Part shown: positions 10,553 to 19,916 of the stretch, piece by piece | How positions within the stretch are numbered: the first letter of the stretch is position 1 | How the letters are laid out: each line of letters starts with the position of its first letter | DNA from: Serratia marcescens subsp. marcescens ATCC 13880 | GTDB lineage: Bacteria > Pseudomonadota > Gammaproteobacteria > Enterobacterales > Enterobacteriaceae | DNA length: 64,000 nucleotides | NCBI RefSeq assembly: GCF_017299535.1 | Contig: NZ_CP071238.1 | Span: forward strand, 930,001 to 994,000 | Reading direction: 5' to 3' | Notes under the pieces: model-generated | What the model saw: only the letters and a program-made list of their open reading frames with translations | Database searches by the model: none | Told to the model about the DNA's origin: nothing | Program-made: the position numbers and the translations under genes

Positions 10553-11447
10553 ATTTCGCCTTGCGGAAACTTTTCGCCTCGGCCGGCGAGTTGACCATCA
10601 CGCCGTCGGCGCCCAGCGCCAGCGCCTGCTGATACGCCTGCAGCGTGTTGACGCCGAACAGAATGATGTGCGCCGGGCCCTGCGAGCGGAAACAATCCAT
10701 CGACTCTTTATCCCAGGTCAGAAACGCCTTCGACCGCCCTTCGCCGAGGGTGTACTTCTCCACCACTTCCACCTCGCGCTTCAGCTCCAGCCCGTACCAG
10801 CGCGGCTGCCGGTTGTCCGGTTTGACATCGCACTGGTGCGCCATGGTGACGTTGGCCAGCAGCGTGCGGGTTTCGTCGCGGCTTTCGAAGCGCGGGACGG
10901 CCGGCGGCAGCGCCTGCAGGTATTTGGCGTCGGTAGAGTAGACGCGGGTGCGATTCAGGCTGTCGGTGCTTTCCAGCGTCGCCAGCAGCGCCTGGCCAAA
11001 CTGCGCCGGATCGGCATCCGGGGATTTGATGTCCAGATAGAAAGTCACGCGCGGAAAGGCCTTCAACACCTCATCCAGCCGCGGAATGCCGATACCCTGG
11101 CCGCGGAACGGATGCGCATCGCCTTTGGCGAACGCCCAACCGGCGTCGGTCTTGGCCAGCTGCGCGGCGGTATAGGCAGAAACCGGACCCTGCCGATTGG
11201 TCAGCGCCTTCAGATCCGAGGGGCGATACAGCACGATGACGCCGTCTTTGGATGCTTGCAGGGTGATCCAGATGGCGTCGGCGCCGTTTTTCAGCGCGGT
11301 TTCGATGGCGATGCGAGTGTTTTCCGGCGCATCGGCGGTGCCGCCGCGATGGGCGACGATCGCCGGCGCATGACCGGCGGCGGCGCTGGCCGCCAGCGCG
11401 CTCAGCGACAGCGCGGAAGCCAGCAGCAAATGAGAAAATCTGATCAT
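10551..11447 (-). CDS. Exported glycerophosphodiester phosphodiesterase-family protein with altered metal-site motifs
   Basis: 298 residues: a Sec signal peptide (cleavage near AASAAAG) and a GDPD-type TIM-barrel domain. The first motif is recognisable (AHRGGTADAPENT, with the HR and EN residues). The second is atypical: where active enzymes have an E-x-D pair after GAD, this has GADAIWITLQ, and the following HD pair is replaced by LYRPSD. A later DIKSPDAD keeps Asp. Known GlpQ/UgpQ enzymes use the missing Glu, Asp and His for metal and catalysis, so activity is uncertain; a divergent uncharacterised subfamily is possible. It is convergent with the nqr operon. Confidence 0.8.
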   Translation of the reverse strand: MIRFSHLLLASALSLSALAASAAAGHAPAIVAHRGGTADAPENTRIAIETALKNGADAIWITLQASKDGVIVLYRPSDLKALTNRQGPVSAYTAAQLAKTDAGWAFAKGDAHPFRGQGIGIPRLDEVLKAFPRVTFYLDIKSPDADPAQFGQALLATLESTDSLNRTRVYSTDAKYLQALPPAVPRFESRDETRTLLANVTMAHQCDVKPDNRQPRWYGLELKREVEVVEKYTLGEGRSKAFLTWDKESMDCFRSQGPAHIILFGVNTLQAYQQALALGADGVMVNSPAEAKSFRKAK

Positions 11448-11597
11448 GTAGGGTACCTTGTCGTTATCGTTGTGGTGAGCCGCACGGGATGGCGGAAATC
11501 ATACTATTGAAAAATTAAGCTTTTTTAACAACGCGGAAATATCTGTCAGAAACGCCGCTTTCCTCGAAGCCTGCGGCCTTGAGCTTTTGGTACCTGG

Positions 11598-11613
11598 CTG
11601 TATACTTATACAG
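11598..11613 (+). promoter_or_regulatory. LexA box (SOS operator) of dinB
   Basis: CTGTATACTTATACAG is a full match to the LexA consensus CTG-N10-CAG with an alternating AT core. It ends 17 bp before the dinB ATG, so it overlaps the expected promoter and supports SOS induction of DNA polymerase IV. Confidence 0.92.
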
Positions 11614-11630
11614 TATTGTTGGAGGGTGCG

Positions 11631-12692
11631 ATGCGTAAAATCATTCATGTCGATATGGACTGCTTCTTCGCGGCAGTGGAGATGCGCGACGATCCCAGCC
11701 TGCGCGATATCCCGCTGGCGATTGGCGGTAGCGCCGATCGCCGCGGGGTGATCAGCACCGCCAACTACCCGGCGCGGCGCTACGGCGTGCATAGCGCCAT
11801 GTCCACGGCGATGGCGCTCAAACTGTGCCCGCATCTCACCCTGCTGCCGGGGCGCATGGCGGCCTACAAAGAAGCTTCGCAGCACATCCGTGAAATCTTT
11901 GCCCGCTATACCCCGTTGATCGAGCCGCTTTCGCTCGACGAGGCCTACCTCGACGTGACCGACAGCCCGCAATGCAACGGTTCGGCGACGCTGATCGCCC
12001 AGGAAATCCGTCAGGCGATCGCCGACGAGCTGAACCTCACCGCGTCGGCCGGCATCGCGCCAATCAAGTTTCTCGCTAAAATCGCCTCCGAGATGAACAA
12101 GCCGAACGGGCAATACGTGATCACGCCGGCGCAGGTGCCGGCGTTTTTGCAGCAGCTGCCGCTCAGCAAGATCCCCGGCGTCGGCAAGGTGACCGCCAAG
12201 CGGCTGGAGGAAGTGGGGCTTATCACCTGCGCCGACGTGCAGCAATACGATTTGGCGCAGTTGCTCAAGCGCTTCGGCAAGTTCGGCCGGGTGCTGTGGG
12301 AGCGCTGTCAGGGCATCGATCGGCGCGAAATCTCTCCTGAGCGGCTGCGCAAATCGGTGGGGGTGGAGCGCACGCTGGCGGAGGATATTCACGACTGGGA
12401 AGACTGCGAAACGCTGATTATCGACAAACTCTATCCCGAGCTGGAGATGCGGCTGCGCAAGGTGAAGCCGGATCTGCACATCGCCCGGCAGGGCGTGAAG
12501 CTGAAGTTTCAGGATTTTCAGCAAACCACCCAGGAGCACGTGTTCCCGGTGCTGAACCGGCAGGATTTGCTGGCGGTGGCGCGGCAGGCGTGGCGCGAGC
12601 GGCGCGAGGGGCGCGGCGTGCGGCTGGTGGGGCTGCATGTGACGCTGCTCGATCCGCAGCTGGAGCGGCAGCTGGCGCTGCCTTGGGAATAA
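11631..12692 (+). CDS. dinB: DNA polymerase IV (Y-family translesion polymerase)
   Basis: DinB performs error-prone bypass of DNA lesions during the SOS response. The 353-residue product starts [20 protein letters not shown], with the catalytic Asp of the palm, the [10 protein letters not shown] block holding the second catalytic acidic pair, the helix-hairpin-helix thumb ([13 protein letters not shown]) and the little-finger domain. The C-terminus QLALPW resembles a beta-clamp binding motif. The ATG at 11631 follows GGAGGG; an upstream TTG is unlikely. A LexA box lies immediately upstream and a hairpin terminator downstream. Confidence 0.97.
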   Translation: MRKIIHVDMDCFFAAVEMRDDPSLRDIPLAIGGSADRRGVISTANYPARRYGVHSAMSTAMALKLCPHLTLLPGRMAAYKEASQHIREIFARYTPLIEPLSLDEAYLDVTDSPQCNGSATLIAQEIRQAIADELNLTASAGIAPIKFLAKIASEMNKPNGQYVITPAQVPAFLQQLPLSKIPGVGKVTAKRLEEVGLITCADVQQYDLAQLLKRFGKFGRVLWERCQGIDRREISPERLRKSVGVERTLAEDIHDWEDCETLIIDKLYPELEMRLRKVKPDLHIARQGVKLKFQDFQQTTQEHVFPVLNRQDLLAVARQAWRERREGRGVRLVGLHVTLLDPQLERQLALPWE

Positions 12693-12718
12693 AAAAGCCG
12701 GCGAGTCGCCGGCTTTTT
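12692..12718. terminator. Intrinsic terminator between dinB and pepD
   Basis: A GC-rich inverted repeat (AAAAAGCCGGCG / CGCCGGCTTTTT) directly after the dinB stop, flanked by A and T runs, can work for both convergent genes. Confidence 0.85.
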
Positions 12719-12734
12719 GCGTTAAGCGCGCAGA

Positions 12735-14195
12735 TTACGCGCGCTCAGGGATCGCTTTCAGCAGCGAGGTCAGCAGCTTCCAGTACAGGCCGACGCTTTC
12801 GATATGCACTTGCTCATCCGGCGAGTGCGGGCCGGTGATGGTTGGCCCGATCGATACCATGTCCATGTTTGGATACGGCTTTTTGAACAGACCGCATTCC
12901 AGGCCGGCGTGGATCACCATGATGTTCGGCGTCTTGTTGAACAGATCCTGATACAGCTCGCGCACCAGGTGCATCACCGGCGAGTCGGCGTCCGGCTGCC
13001 AGCCCGGGTAACCGCCCTTCGGCGCCACCTTGGCGCCGGCCAGCTGGCCCAGCGCGGTCAGCATCTCGACCACGTAATCTTTGCCGCTGTCGATCAGAGA
13101 GCGGATCAGGCAGATGATTTCCGCTTCATTTTCGCTGGTGGTGACCACGCCGACGTTCAGCGAGGTTTCCACTACGCCTTTGACCGCGTCGCTCATGCGG
13201 ATCACGCCGTTCGGCGTGCCGTTCAGCAGCGCCAGGAAGCGTTGCTGGCTGTCGGCGCTCAGCGCCTGCGAAGCGCTGGTGGCCGGCTCCAGCAGCACGG
13301 TGATGTTCTTCTCTTTGGCGGAGAGTTCGTTCTGCAGCACGGCCAGGAACTCCTGGCTCAGCGCTTTCAGCGCGTCGGCCTTGTCCGCCGGCACCGCTAC
13401 CACCGCGGAGGCTTCACGTGGGATGGCGTTGCGCAGGGTGCCGCCGTTCAGGTCCAGCACGCGCAGGTTCAGCGCCGCCGCATGGGCGAACAGGAAGCGC
13501 GCCAGCAGTTTGTTGGCGTTGCCCAGCCCGACGTGGATCTCGGCGCCGGAATGGCCGCCTTTCAGGCCCTTGAGGGTCAGCTTCAGGGTTTGGTAACCGG
13601 CCGGCACCGCTTCGCGCTGCAGCGGCAGGGTGGTGATGAAGTCGATACCGCCGGCGCAACCCATGTAGATTTCGCCTTCTTCTTCGGAATCGGTATTGAT
13701 CAGGATGTCCGCCTGCAGCCAGTTCGGCTGCAGCCCGAAGGCGCCGTCCATGCCGGCTTCTTCGGTCATGGTCAGCAGCACTTCCAGCGGGCCGTGCTCA
13801 ACGCTGTCGTCGGCCAGCACCGCCAGGGCGGAGGCCATGCCGATGCCGTTGTCGGCGCCCAGCGTGGTGCCGCGCGCTTTCACCCACTCGCCGGCGATAT
13901 AAGGCTGGATCGGATCCTTGGCGAAGTCGTGCACGGTGTCGTTATTCTTTTGCGGCACCATGTCCAGGTGCGCCTGCAACGCGACCGGCTTGCGGTTTTC
14001 CATGCCTTTGGTGGCCGGCTTGCGCAGCAGGATATTGCCGACCTGATCGCGCTCGGCGTGCAGGTTCTTTTCTTTGGCCCAGGTGAGGATGTGCTGCGCC
14101 AGCGCTTCTTCATGATAAGAAGGGTGCGGGATAGAACAGATCTTGGCGAAAATATCCCACAGCGGCTGTGGCGAAAGCTGAGACAATTCAGACAC
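12735..14195 (-). CDS. pepD: Aminoacyl-histidine dipeptidase (peptidase D)
   Basis: PepD is a cytosolic dinuclear-zinc dipeptidase of the M20 family that hydrolyses Xaa-His dipeptides and related peptides. Metal-binding and catalytic blocks are visible: QAHLDMVPQ, TTLGADNGIG, MTEEAGMDGAFG, HAGLECGLF. The length of 486 residues matches E. coli PepD (485). The start is a GTG at 14195 (VSELSQLSPQPLW) with AGGAGAC upstream. The open frame extends further upstream but without family resemblance. Confidence 0.95.
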   Translation of the reverse strand: MSELSQLSPQPLWDIFAKICSIPHPSYHEEALAQHILTWAKEKNLHAERDQVGNILLRKPATKGMENRKPVALQAHLDMVPQKNNDTVHDFAKDPIQPYIAGEWVKARGTTLGADNGIGMASALAVLADDSVEHGPLEVLLTMTEEAGMDGAFGLQPNWLQADILINTDSEEEGEIYMGCAGGIDFITTLPLQREAVPAGYQTLKLTLKGLKGGHSGAEIHVGLGNANKLLARFLFAHAAALNLRVLDLNGGTLRNAIPREASAVVAVPADKADALKALSQEFLAVLQNELSAKEKNITVLLEPATSASQALSADSQQRFLALLNGTPNGVIRMSDAVKGVVETSLNVGVVTTSENEAEIICLIRSLIDSGKDYVVEMLTALGQLAGAKVAPKGGYPGWQPDADSPVMHLVRELYQDLFNKTPNIMVIHAGLECGLFKKPYPNMDMVSIGPTITGPHSPDEQVHIESVGLYWKLLTSLLKAIPERA

Positions 14196-14534
14196 TATAA
14201 GTCTCCTGTGACGGCAGGCTCCGACAGGACGGGCGTGCCGCGCGGTTAAGGTGAGCGGGTATCTGTGCGTCGTGGCACGATCGTCAGAGAATATCACTTT
14301 ATTTCCGGCGGTGCGCCCCCCGTATTGTGCGGTTTAAGCGCTTGATCACACGGCTTTGCGGCGGGAACGCTCGCTTTTTCAGCATCAATCACCGAAAAGC
14401 CGCCCGGCGGAAATCGCGAGGTTTTCCTCGGTACAGCTGGAATTCAACGCGGCCAGTCTCTATAATCTCGCGCAACCTTTTTTCCCCTGAACTATAAAGT
14501 AAGCCGCTTCACCAACCGGCTGGGACACGATTCT
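14196..14534. other. Intergenic region between divergent pepD and gpt
   Basis: 339 bp without a credible gene. It should hold the promoters of both pepD and gpt. I see no clear operator or RNA element here. Confidence 0.4.
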
Positions 14535-14993
14535 ATGAGCGAAAAATACGTTGTTACCTGGGATATGCTGCAAATACATGCACGCAAGCTGGCGCACCGC
14601 CTGCTGCCTGCCGACAAATGGACCGGCATCATTGCCGTCAGCCGCGGCGGCCTGGTGCCGGCGGGCCTGCTGGCGCGCGAGCTGGGCATCCGCTATGTGG
14701 ATACCGTCTGCATTTCCAGCTATGACCATGACAACCAACGCGAAATGAAAGTGCTCAAGCGCGCCGAAGGCGACGGTGAAGGCTTCATCGTGGTGGACGA
14801 TCTGGTGGATACCGGCGGCACCGCGAAAGCGATCCGCGACATGTACCCGAAAGCGCATTTCGTCACCATCTTCGCCAAGCCGGCGGGCCGTCCGCTGGTG
14901 GACGACTACGTGATCGACATCCCGCAGGACACCTGGATTGAGCAGCCGTGGGACATGGGCGTCAGCTTCGTTCCCCCTATCGGCGGTCGCTAA
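14535..14993 (+). CDS. gpt: Xanthine-guanine phosphoribosyltransferase
   Basis: Gpt salvages guanine, xanthine and hypoxanthine to their nucleotides using PRPP. The 152-residue product equals E. coli Gpt in length and shows the PRPP-binding signature [17 protein letters not shown], the flexible loop region ending SSYDHDNQ, and the [16 protein letters not shown] block. A rho-independent terminator follows the stop. Confidence 0.97.
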   Translation: MSEKYVVTWDMLQIHARKLAHRLLPADKWTGIIAVSRGGLVPAGLLARELGIRYVDTVCISSYDHDNQREMKVLKRAEGDGEGFIVVDDLVDTGGTAKAIRDMYPKAHFVTIFAKPAGRPLVDDYVIDIPQDTWIEQPWDMGVSFVPPIGGR

Positions 14994-15012
14994 GCCCAGC
15001 CAGTTCCAAGTC

Positions 15013-15040
15013 AACGCCCGGTTATGCCGGGCGTTTGTTT
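15013..15040 (+). terminator. Intrinsic terminator after gpt
   Basis: Stem AACGCCCGG / CCGGGCGTT with a TTATG loop and a T-rich tail. Most of the right arm and loop (CGGTTATGCCGGGCGTTTG) is repeated at about 15181-15199 without the left arm. Confidence 0.85.
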
Positions 15041-15131
15041 AATGATAAACGTGATGGCGTTGTCAGGCTTACCGAAGGCAAGATATAAAAAATCAGGAAA
15101 ATCAATTTATTGATTTTCGGCCGTTGACCAC

Positions 15132-15163
15132 AAAGGAGGAAAAACCACGCTTTTTCCTCCTTT
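15132..15163. terminator. Perfect 13-bp inverted repeat, terminator-like, between gpt and frsA
   Basis: AAAGGAGGAAAAA pairs perfectly with TTTTTCCTCCTTT across a 6-nt loop. There is no gene between the gpt terminator and frsA (303 bp). The hairpin could be a second terminator or the tail of an unannotated small RNA; it is partly flanked by the two copies of the gpt-terminator motif. Confidence 0.55.
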
Positions 15164-15296
15164 GTCAGCCACCTGACGCTCGGTTATGCCGGGCGTTTGC
15201 GTTATCTTGGTTTATCCCGCCAGAGTTAGGTACACTACCTCCAGTTAAGTAGGCCTGTTGCGGCCTATCGCCAGATTTACGGAGGCTGTTGTTACC

Positions 15297-16544
15297 ATGG
15301 CACAGGCCAACCTTTCTGAAATTCTTTTCAAGCCCAAATTCAAACACCCTGAAACCTCGACGCTGGTGCTGCGCGCGCGCAACAAAGTGAGCGCCGCCAT
15401 GCATTCCGCGTTGGAAGGCGACACCACCGGCAGCTGGTATCGCATGCTGAACCCGCTGCTGTGGGCCTGGCGCGGCGTCAGCCCGATCGAAATCCACGAA
15501 GTGTTGGCGCGCATCGCCGCCTCGGACGCCGAGCGCAGCAACCCGCAGCGGCTGGATACCGTGGTGGGCTACCGCAACGGCAACTGGATCTACGAGTGGA
15601 TCCATCAGGGCATGCAGTGGCAGCAGCGGGCGACGGAGCAGCAGGATCCGCTGCTCGGCGGCGAGTACTGGCTGAAGGCCGCGAGCCTGTACAGCATCGC
15701 CGGCTACCCGCATCTGAAGGGCGACGAGCTGGCTGAACAGGCGGAGATGCTCGCCAACCGCGCTTATGAAGAGGCGGCGCTGCTGTTGCCGTATCAGCTG
15801 AAAGAGCTGGAGTTCCGCATCGAAGGCGGCGGTTGCGTCACCGGTTTCCTGCACATGCCCGAGAAGGGCGAGGCGCCGTTCCCTACGGTGCTGATGTGCG
15901 GCAGTCTCGATACGCTGCAGACCGACTATCACCGTCTGTTCCGCGACTACCTGGCGCCGCACGGCATCGCCATGCTGACGCTCGACATGCCGTCGATCGG
16001 CTCCTCCTGCAAGTGGAAGCTGACGCAGGACTCCAGCTACCTGCACCAGCAGGTGCTGATCCAGCTGGCCTCGGTGCCGTGGGTGGATCATCAGCGGGTG
16101 AGCGCTTTCGGCTTCCGTTTCGGCGCCAACGTGGCGGTGCGCTTGGCCTATCTGGAGCCGCAGCGGCTGCGCGGCGTGGCCTGCCTGGGGCCGGTGGTGC
16201 ATCGCCTGCTGTGCGACAGCAGCACCCAGTTGAATGTGCCGGACATGTATATGGACGTGCTGGCCAGCCGCATGGGCATGGCCAATGCCTCCGACAATGT
16301 GCTGAAGGTGGAGCTGAACAGCTACTCGCTGAAAATGCAGGGGTTGCTGGGGCGCCGTTGCCCGACGCCGATGATCTCCGGCTACTGGGAGCGCGATACG
16401 CTCAGCCCGAAAGAAGAGTCGCAGCTGATCGTCACCTCCTCGGTGAGCGGCAAGCTGGTCGCCATCCCGCGCACCCCGGTTTACGACAGCTTCCACCGGG
16501 CGTTGCTGCAGATGTCCGGTTGGCTGAGGGACAAAATGCGTTAA
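15297..16544 (+). CDS. frsA: FrsA (YafA) alpha/beta-hydrolase, fermentation-respiration switch protein
   Basis: FrsA is a cytosolic alpha/beta-hydrolase-fold protein with esterase activity reported in the family; in E. coli and Vibrio it was described as binding EIIA-Glc and shifting fermentation/respiration, although its exact reaction is debated. The 415-residue product begins [22 protein letters not shown] and carries the core [11 protein letters not shown] ... LDMPSIGSS ... [18 protein letters not shown]. The GFRFGAN segment replaces a classical GxSxG nucleophile elbow, as I recall for this family. The ATG at 15297 has GGAGG upstream. It precedes crl and proBA, as in E. coli. Confidence 0.93.
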   Translation: MAQANLSEILFKPKFKHPETSTLVLRARNKVSAAMHSALEGDTTGSWYRMLNPLLWAWRGVSPIEIHEVLARIAASDAERSNPQRLDTVVGYRNGNWIYEWIHQGMQWQQRATEQQDPLLGGEYWLKAASLYSIAGYPHLKGDELAEQAEMLANRAYEEAALLLPYQLKELEFRIEGGGCVTGFLHMPEKGEAPFPTVLMCGSLDTLQTDYHRLFRDYLAPHGIAMLTLDMPSIGSSCKWKLTQDSSYLHQQVLIQLASVPWVDHQRVSAFGFRFGANVAVRLAYLEPQRLRGVACLGPVVHRLLCDSSTQLNVPDMYMDVLASRMGMANASDNVLKVELNSYSLKMQGLLGRRCPTPMISGYWERDTLSPKEESQLIVTSSVSGKLVAIPRTPVYDSFHRALLQMSGWLRDKMR

Positions 16545-16604
16545 TTAGTTGCTAAATTTTAACAGTTTGTTAAAAAGAGTGGTCTACATTGAGGAGGTTA
16601 GAGA

Positions 16605-17006
16605 ATGACGTTACCGAGTGGTCACCCTAAAAGCCGACTAATGAAACGTTTTGCCAGCTTGGGGCCGTACCTGCGTGAAGGGCAATGTGAAAACGACCGT
16701 TTTTTCTTTGATTGTTTGGCCGTCTGCGTCAATGTAAAGCCCGCTCCGGAGAAGCGTGAGTTCTGGGGCTGGTGGATGGAGCTGCAGGCGGAAGAGGCGC
16801 GCTTCACCTATTCGTACCAATTCGGCCTGTTCGACAAGGAAGGCGACTGGACGGCGCAAAACATTAAGGATGATGAAGTGAACGCCAAGCTGGAAGACAC
16901 CCTGCGCGACTTCCATCGCCGCCTCGGCGAGCTGTTGGCGACCATGGAGCTGGGGCTGGAACCCGCCGACGATTTCAAAGAAAAACTGATCAAACTCTCC
17001 GCCTGA
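16605..17006 (+). CDS. crl: Sigma-S binding protein Crl
   Basis: Crl binds RpoS and promotes formation of the sigma-S RNA polymerase holoenzyme, boosting stationary-phase and curli-type gene expression. The 133-residue product shows family blocks [34 protein letters not shown] and [10 protein letters not shown], including the aromatic and Arg-rich surface involved in sigma binding. It starts after GAGGAGG. Length agrees with E. coli Crl (133). Confidence 0.95.
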   Translation: MTLPSGHPKSRLMKRFASLGPYLREGQCENDRFFFDCLAVCVNVKPAPEKREFWGWWMELQAEEARFTYSYQFGLFDKEGDWTAQNIKDDEVNAKLEDTLRDFHRRLGELLATMELGLEPADDFKEKLIKLSA

Positions 17007-17122
17007 CCCCGTTTGACCACGTATTGTGCTGATTTCGCGTTGTGCCTGTTGGCATAACGCGTCTCTCCTGTTACAAAGACCTTTGCACTCTTCTTCTCAT
17101 CATTACACACGGCAGAAATACT

Positions 17123-18226
17123 ATGAACGGCAGCCAGACATTGGTTGTGAAATTGGGCACCAGCGTGTTGACCGGCGGATCGCTGCGTCTTAACCGCGCC
17201 CACATCGTCGAATTGGTGCGCCAGTGCGCGCAGCAACACGCCGCGGGCCACCGCATCGTCATCGTCACCTCCGGCGCCATCGCCGCCGGGCGCGAACACC
17301 TGGGTTACCCCGAGCTGCCCGCCACCATCGCCTCCAAGCAGCTGCTGGCGGCGGTGGGGCAGAGCCGGCTGATCCAGCTGTGGGAACAGCTGTTCTCCAT
17401 TTACGGCATTCACGTCGGGCAGATGCTGCTGACGCGCGCCGATCTGGAAGACCGCGAGCGCTTCCTCAATGCGCGCGACACTATGACGGCGCTGCTGGAC
17501 AACCGCATCGTGCCGGTAATCAATGAGAACGACGCCGTCGCCACCGCCGAAATCAAGGTGGGCGACAACGATAACCTGTCGGCGCTGGCGGCCATTCTGG
17601 CCGGGGCCGACAAACTGCTGCTGCTGACCGATCAGCAGGGCCTCTACACCGCCGATCCGCGCAACAACCCGCAGGCCGAACTGATCCGTGAAGTGCACGG
17701 CATCGACGACGCGCTGCGCGCCATCGCCGGCGACAGCGTCTCCGGCCTGGGCACCGGCGGCATGGGTACCAAGCTGCAGGCGGCCGACGTGGCCTGCCGC
17801 GCCGGCATCGATGTGGTGATCGCCGCGGGCAGCAAGCCGGGCGTGGTGGCGGACGTGATCGAAGGCAAACCGGTGGGCACCCGTTTCCACGCGCTGGAAA
17901 CCCCGCTGGAAAATCGCAAGCGCTGGATCTTCGGCGCGCCGCCGGCCGGTGAGATCACCGTCGACGACGGCGCGGTGGAAGCGATGATGGCGCGCGGCAG
18001 CTCGCTGTTGCCGAAGGGCATCCGCGAAGTGAAGGGCGATTTCTCGCGCGGCGAAGTGATCCGCATCCGCAACCTGGCGGGGCGCGATCTGGCGCACGGC
18101 GTCAGCCGCTATAACAGCGATGCGATGCGCATGATCGCCGGGCACCACTCGCAGGAAATCAGCGAGATCCTCGGTTACGAATACGGTCCGGTGGCAGTGC
18201 ACCGCGACGATATGATTGTCAGTTAA
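17123..18226 (+). CDS. proB: Glutamate 5-kinase
   Basis: ProB phosphorylates glutamate to gamma-glutamyl phosphate, the first and feedback-regulated step of proline synthesis. The 367-residue product contains the amino-acid-kinase domain ([50 protein letters not shown]) and a C-terminal PUA domain. The ATG at 17123 was taken since upstream codons from 17042 have no family similarity. It is followed 9 bp later by proA. Confidence 0.96.
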   Translation: MNGSQTLVVKLGTSVLTGGSLRLNRAHIVELVRQCAQQHAAGHRIVIVTSGAIAAGREHLGYPELPATIASKQLLAAVGQSRLIQLWEQLFSIYGIHVGQMLLTRADLEDRERFLNARDTMTALLDNRIVPVINENDAVATAEIKVGDNDNLSALAAILAGADKLLLLTDQQGLYTADPRNNPQAELIREVHGIDDALRAIAGDSVSGLGTGGMGTKLQAADVACRAGIDVVIAAGSKPGVVADVIEGKPVGTRFHALETPLENRKRWIFGAPPAGEITVDDGAVEAMMARGSSLLPKGIREVKGDFSRGEVIRIRNLAGRDLAHGVSRYNSDAMRMIAGHHSQEISEILGYEYGPVAVHRDDMIVS

Positions 18227-18235
18227 GGAGTGAGC

Positions 18236-19489
18236 ATGCTGGAGCAGATGGGGAAGGCCGCCAAGCAGGCCTCCTGGCAGCTGGCGGTGCTTAGCACGGC
18301 GAAGAAGAATCAGGTGCTGTCGGTGATGGCCGACAGGCTGGAAGCCAACAGTGAGGCGATCCTGCTGGCGAACGAACAAGACATGGCGCAGGCGCGCGCC
18401 ACCGGCATGAGCGAAGCGCTGCTCGATCGCCTGCTGCTGACCCCGGCGCGGTTGGCGGCGATCGCCAACGACGTGCGCCAGGTATGCCGCCTGAACGATC
18501 CGGTCGGCCACGTGCTGGACGGCAACCTGCTGGACAGCGGGCTGAAGCTGGAGCGCCGCCGGGTGCCGCTCGGCGTGATCGGCGTGATTTACGAGGCGCG
18601 GCCGAACGTCACCATCGACGTCGCCAGCCTGTGCCTGAAAACCGGCAACGCAGTGATCCTGCGCGGCGGTAAAGAGACGCACAATACCAACCAGGCGACG
18701 GTGAAAGTGATCCAGCAGGCGCTGGAACAGTGCGGCCTGCCGGCGGCGGCGGTGCAGGCGATCGACAGCCCGGATCGCGCGCTGGTGAACGAACTGCTGC
18801 GTCTGGATCGCTACGTTGACATGCTGATCCCGCGCGGCGGCGCCGGCCTGCACAAGCTGTGCCGCGAGCAATCGACCATTCCGGTGATCACCGGCGGCAT
18901 CGGCGTGTGCCACACCTACGTGGATGCCGACGTCGATTTCGACAAGGCGCTGACGGTCATTGAAAACGCCAAGATCCAGCGCCCGAGCGCCTGTAACTCG
19001 CTGGAAACGCTGCTGGTGAACCGCAGCATCGCCGCCGAGTTCCTGCCTGCGCTGAGCGCCAAAATGGCGGCGGCCGGCGTGACGCTGCACGCGGCGGAAA
19101 ACGCGCTGCCGCTGCTGCAGGGCGGCCCGGCGACGGTGGTGCCGGTGAACGCGGAGGATTACGACGACGAATGGCTGTCTCTGGATCTGAACGTGTTGCT
19201 GGTGGACGATATCGATCAGGCCATCGACCACATCCGCACCCACGGCACCAACCACTCCGACGCGATCCTCACCCGTTCGCTGAGCAGCGCCGAGCACTTC
19301 GTGCGCGCGGTGGACTCCTCGGCGGTGTACGTTAACGCCAGCACTCGCTTCACCGACGGCGGCCAGTTCGGCCTGGGCGCAGAAGTGGCGGTGAGCACCC
19401 AGAAACTGCACGCCCGCGGCCCGATGGGCCTGGACGCGCTGACCACCTACAAGTGGATCGGCTACGGCGACGATCTGGTGCGCAGCTAA
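18236..19489 (+). CDS. proA: Glutamate-5-semialdehyde dehydrogenase (gamma-glutamyl phosphate reductase)
   Basis: ProA reduces gamma-glutamyl phosphate with NADPH to glutamate 5-semialdehyde, acting with ProB. The 417-residue product begins [16 protein letters not shown] like E. coli ProA, carries the aldehyde-dehydrogenase-fold segments [16 protein letters not shown] and [10 protein letters not shown], and the catalytic Cys in [17 protein letters not shown] at 18230 is in frame, but the ATG at 18236 has TAAGGAG at a better distance. A strong terminator follows. Confidence 0.96.
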
Positions 19490-19514
19490 GGCCGCATTGC
19501 GGTCATAAAGACGT

Positions 19515-19546
19515 CAGGGCGCAGCGGGCTGCGCCCTGATTTTTTT
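19515..19546 (+). terminator. Intrinsic terminator of proBA
   Basis: Perfect 10-bp stem CAGGGCGCAG / CTGCGCCCTG with a CGGG loop and a run of T residues. Confidence 0.93.
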
Positions 19547-19678
19547 GTGAAGGGGGCAACGCGCGGCAGTCTGGCTGCTTGCAAAACAACCAAACGCCCC
19601 GGTGGCTATTGACTCATTTCGTGCACGGGTCTACCTTGTTCAACGCACTTCCGGCTTGCCCCGCAGGTCCGGCTCGAT

Positions 19679-19754
19679 GCCGATATAGCTCAGTTGGTAG
19701 AGCAGCGCATTCGTAATGCGAAGGTCGTAGGTTCGACTCCTATTATCGGCACCA
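19679..19754 (+). tRNA. thrW: tRNA-Thr (anticodon CGT)
   Basis: A complete 76-nt cloverleaf with encoded CCA. The 5' arm GCCGATA pairs with the 3' arm TATCGGC followed by ACCA; the D-loop (AGCTCAGTTGGTAGAGC), anticodon loop centred on CGT and T-arm (GGTTCGACTCC) are all clear. It appears identical to E. coli thrW, which lies at the same place after proA and is the integration site of CP4-6 in K-12. Here the 3' end is the attachment site of a P4-like island. Confidence 0.97.
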
Positions 19755-19755
19755 C
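19738..19755 (+). repeat. attL: direct repeat in the thrW 3' end
   Basis: TCCTATTATCGGCACCAC, comprising the last 17 nt of thrW plus one base; identical copy at 49420-49437. Confidence 0.9.
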
Positions 19756-19916
19756 CTCCTCTTCCTGTGACGTCCGTGATTATCCAGAAATATATTAAAT
19801 AACAATGTATTGATTGGATTTTATGTCCGTGATTGTCCGGCGCTGTCCTGTGGAATCCAATATCATGTGTGTGTAGAATTGCGTGTACTTCTGTTCGGTC
19901 TTGAATTTCTATACAC

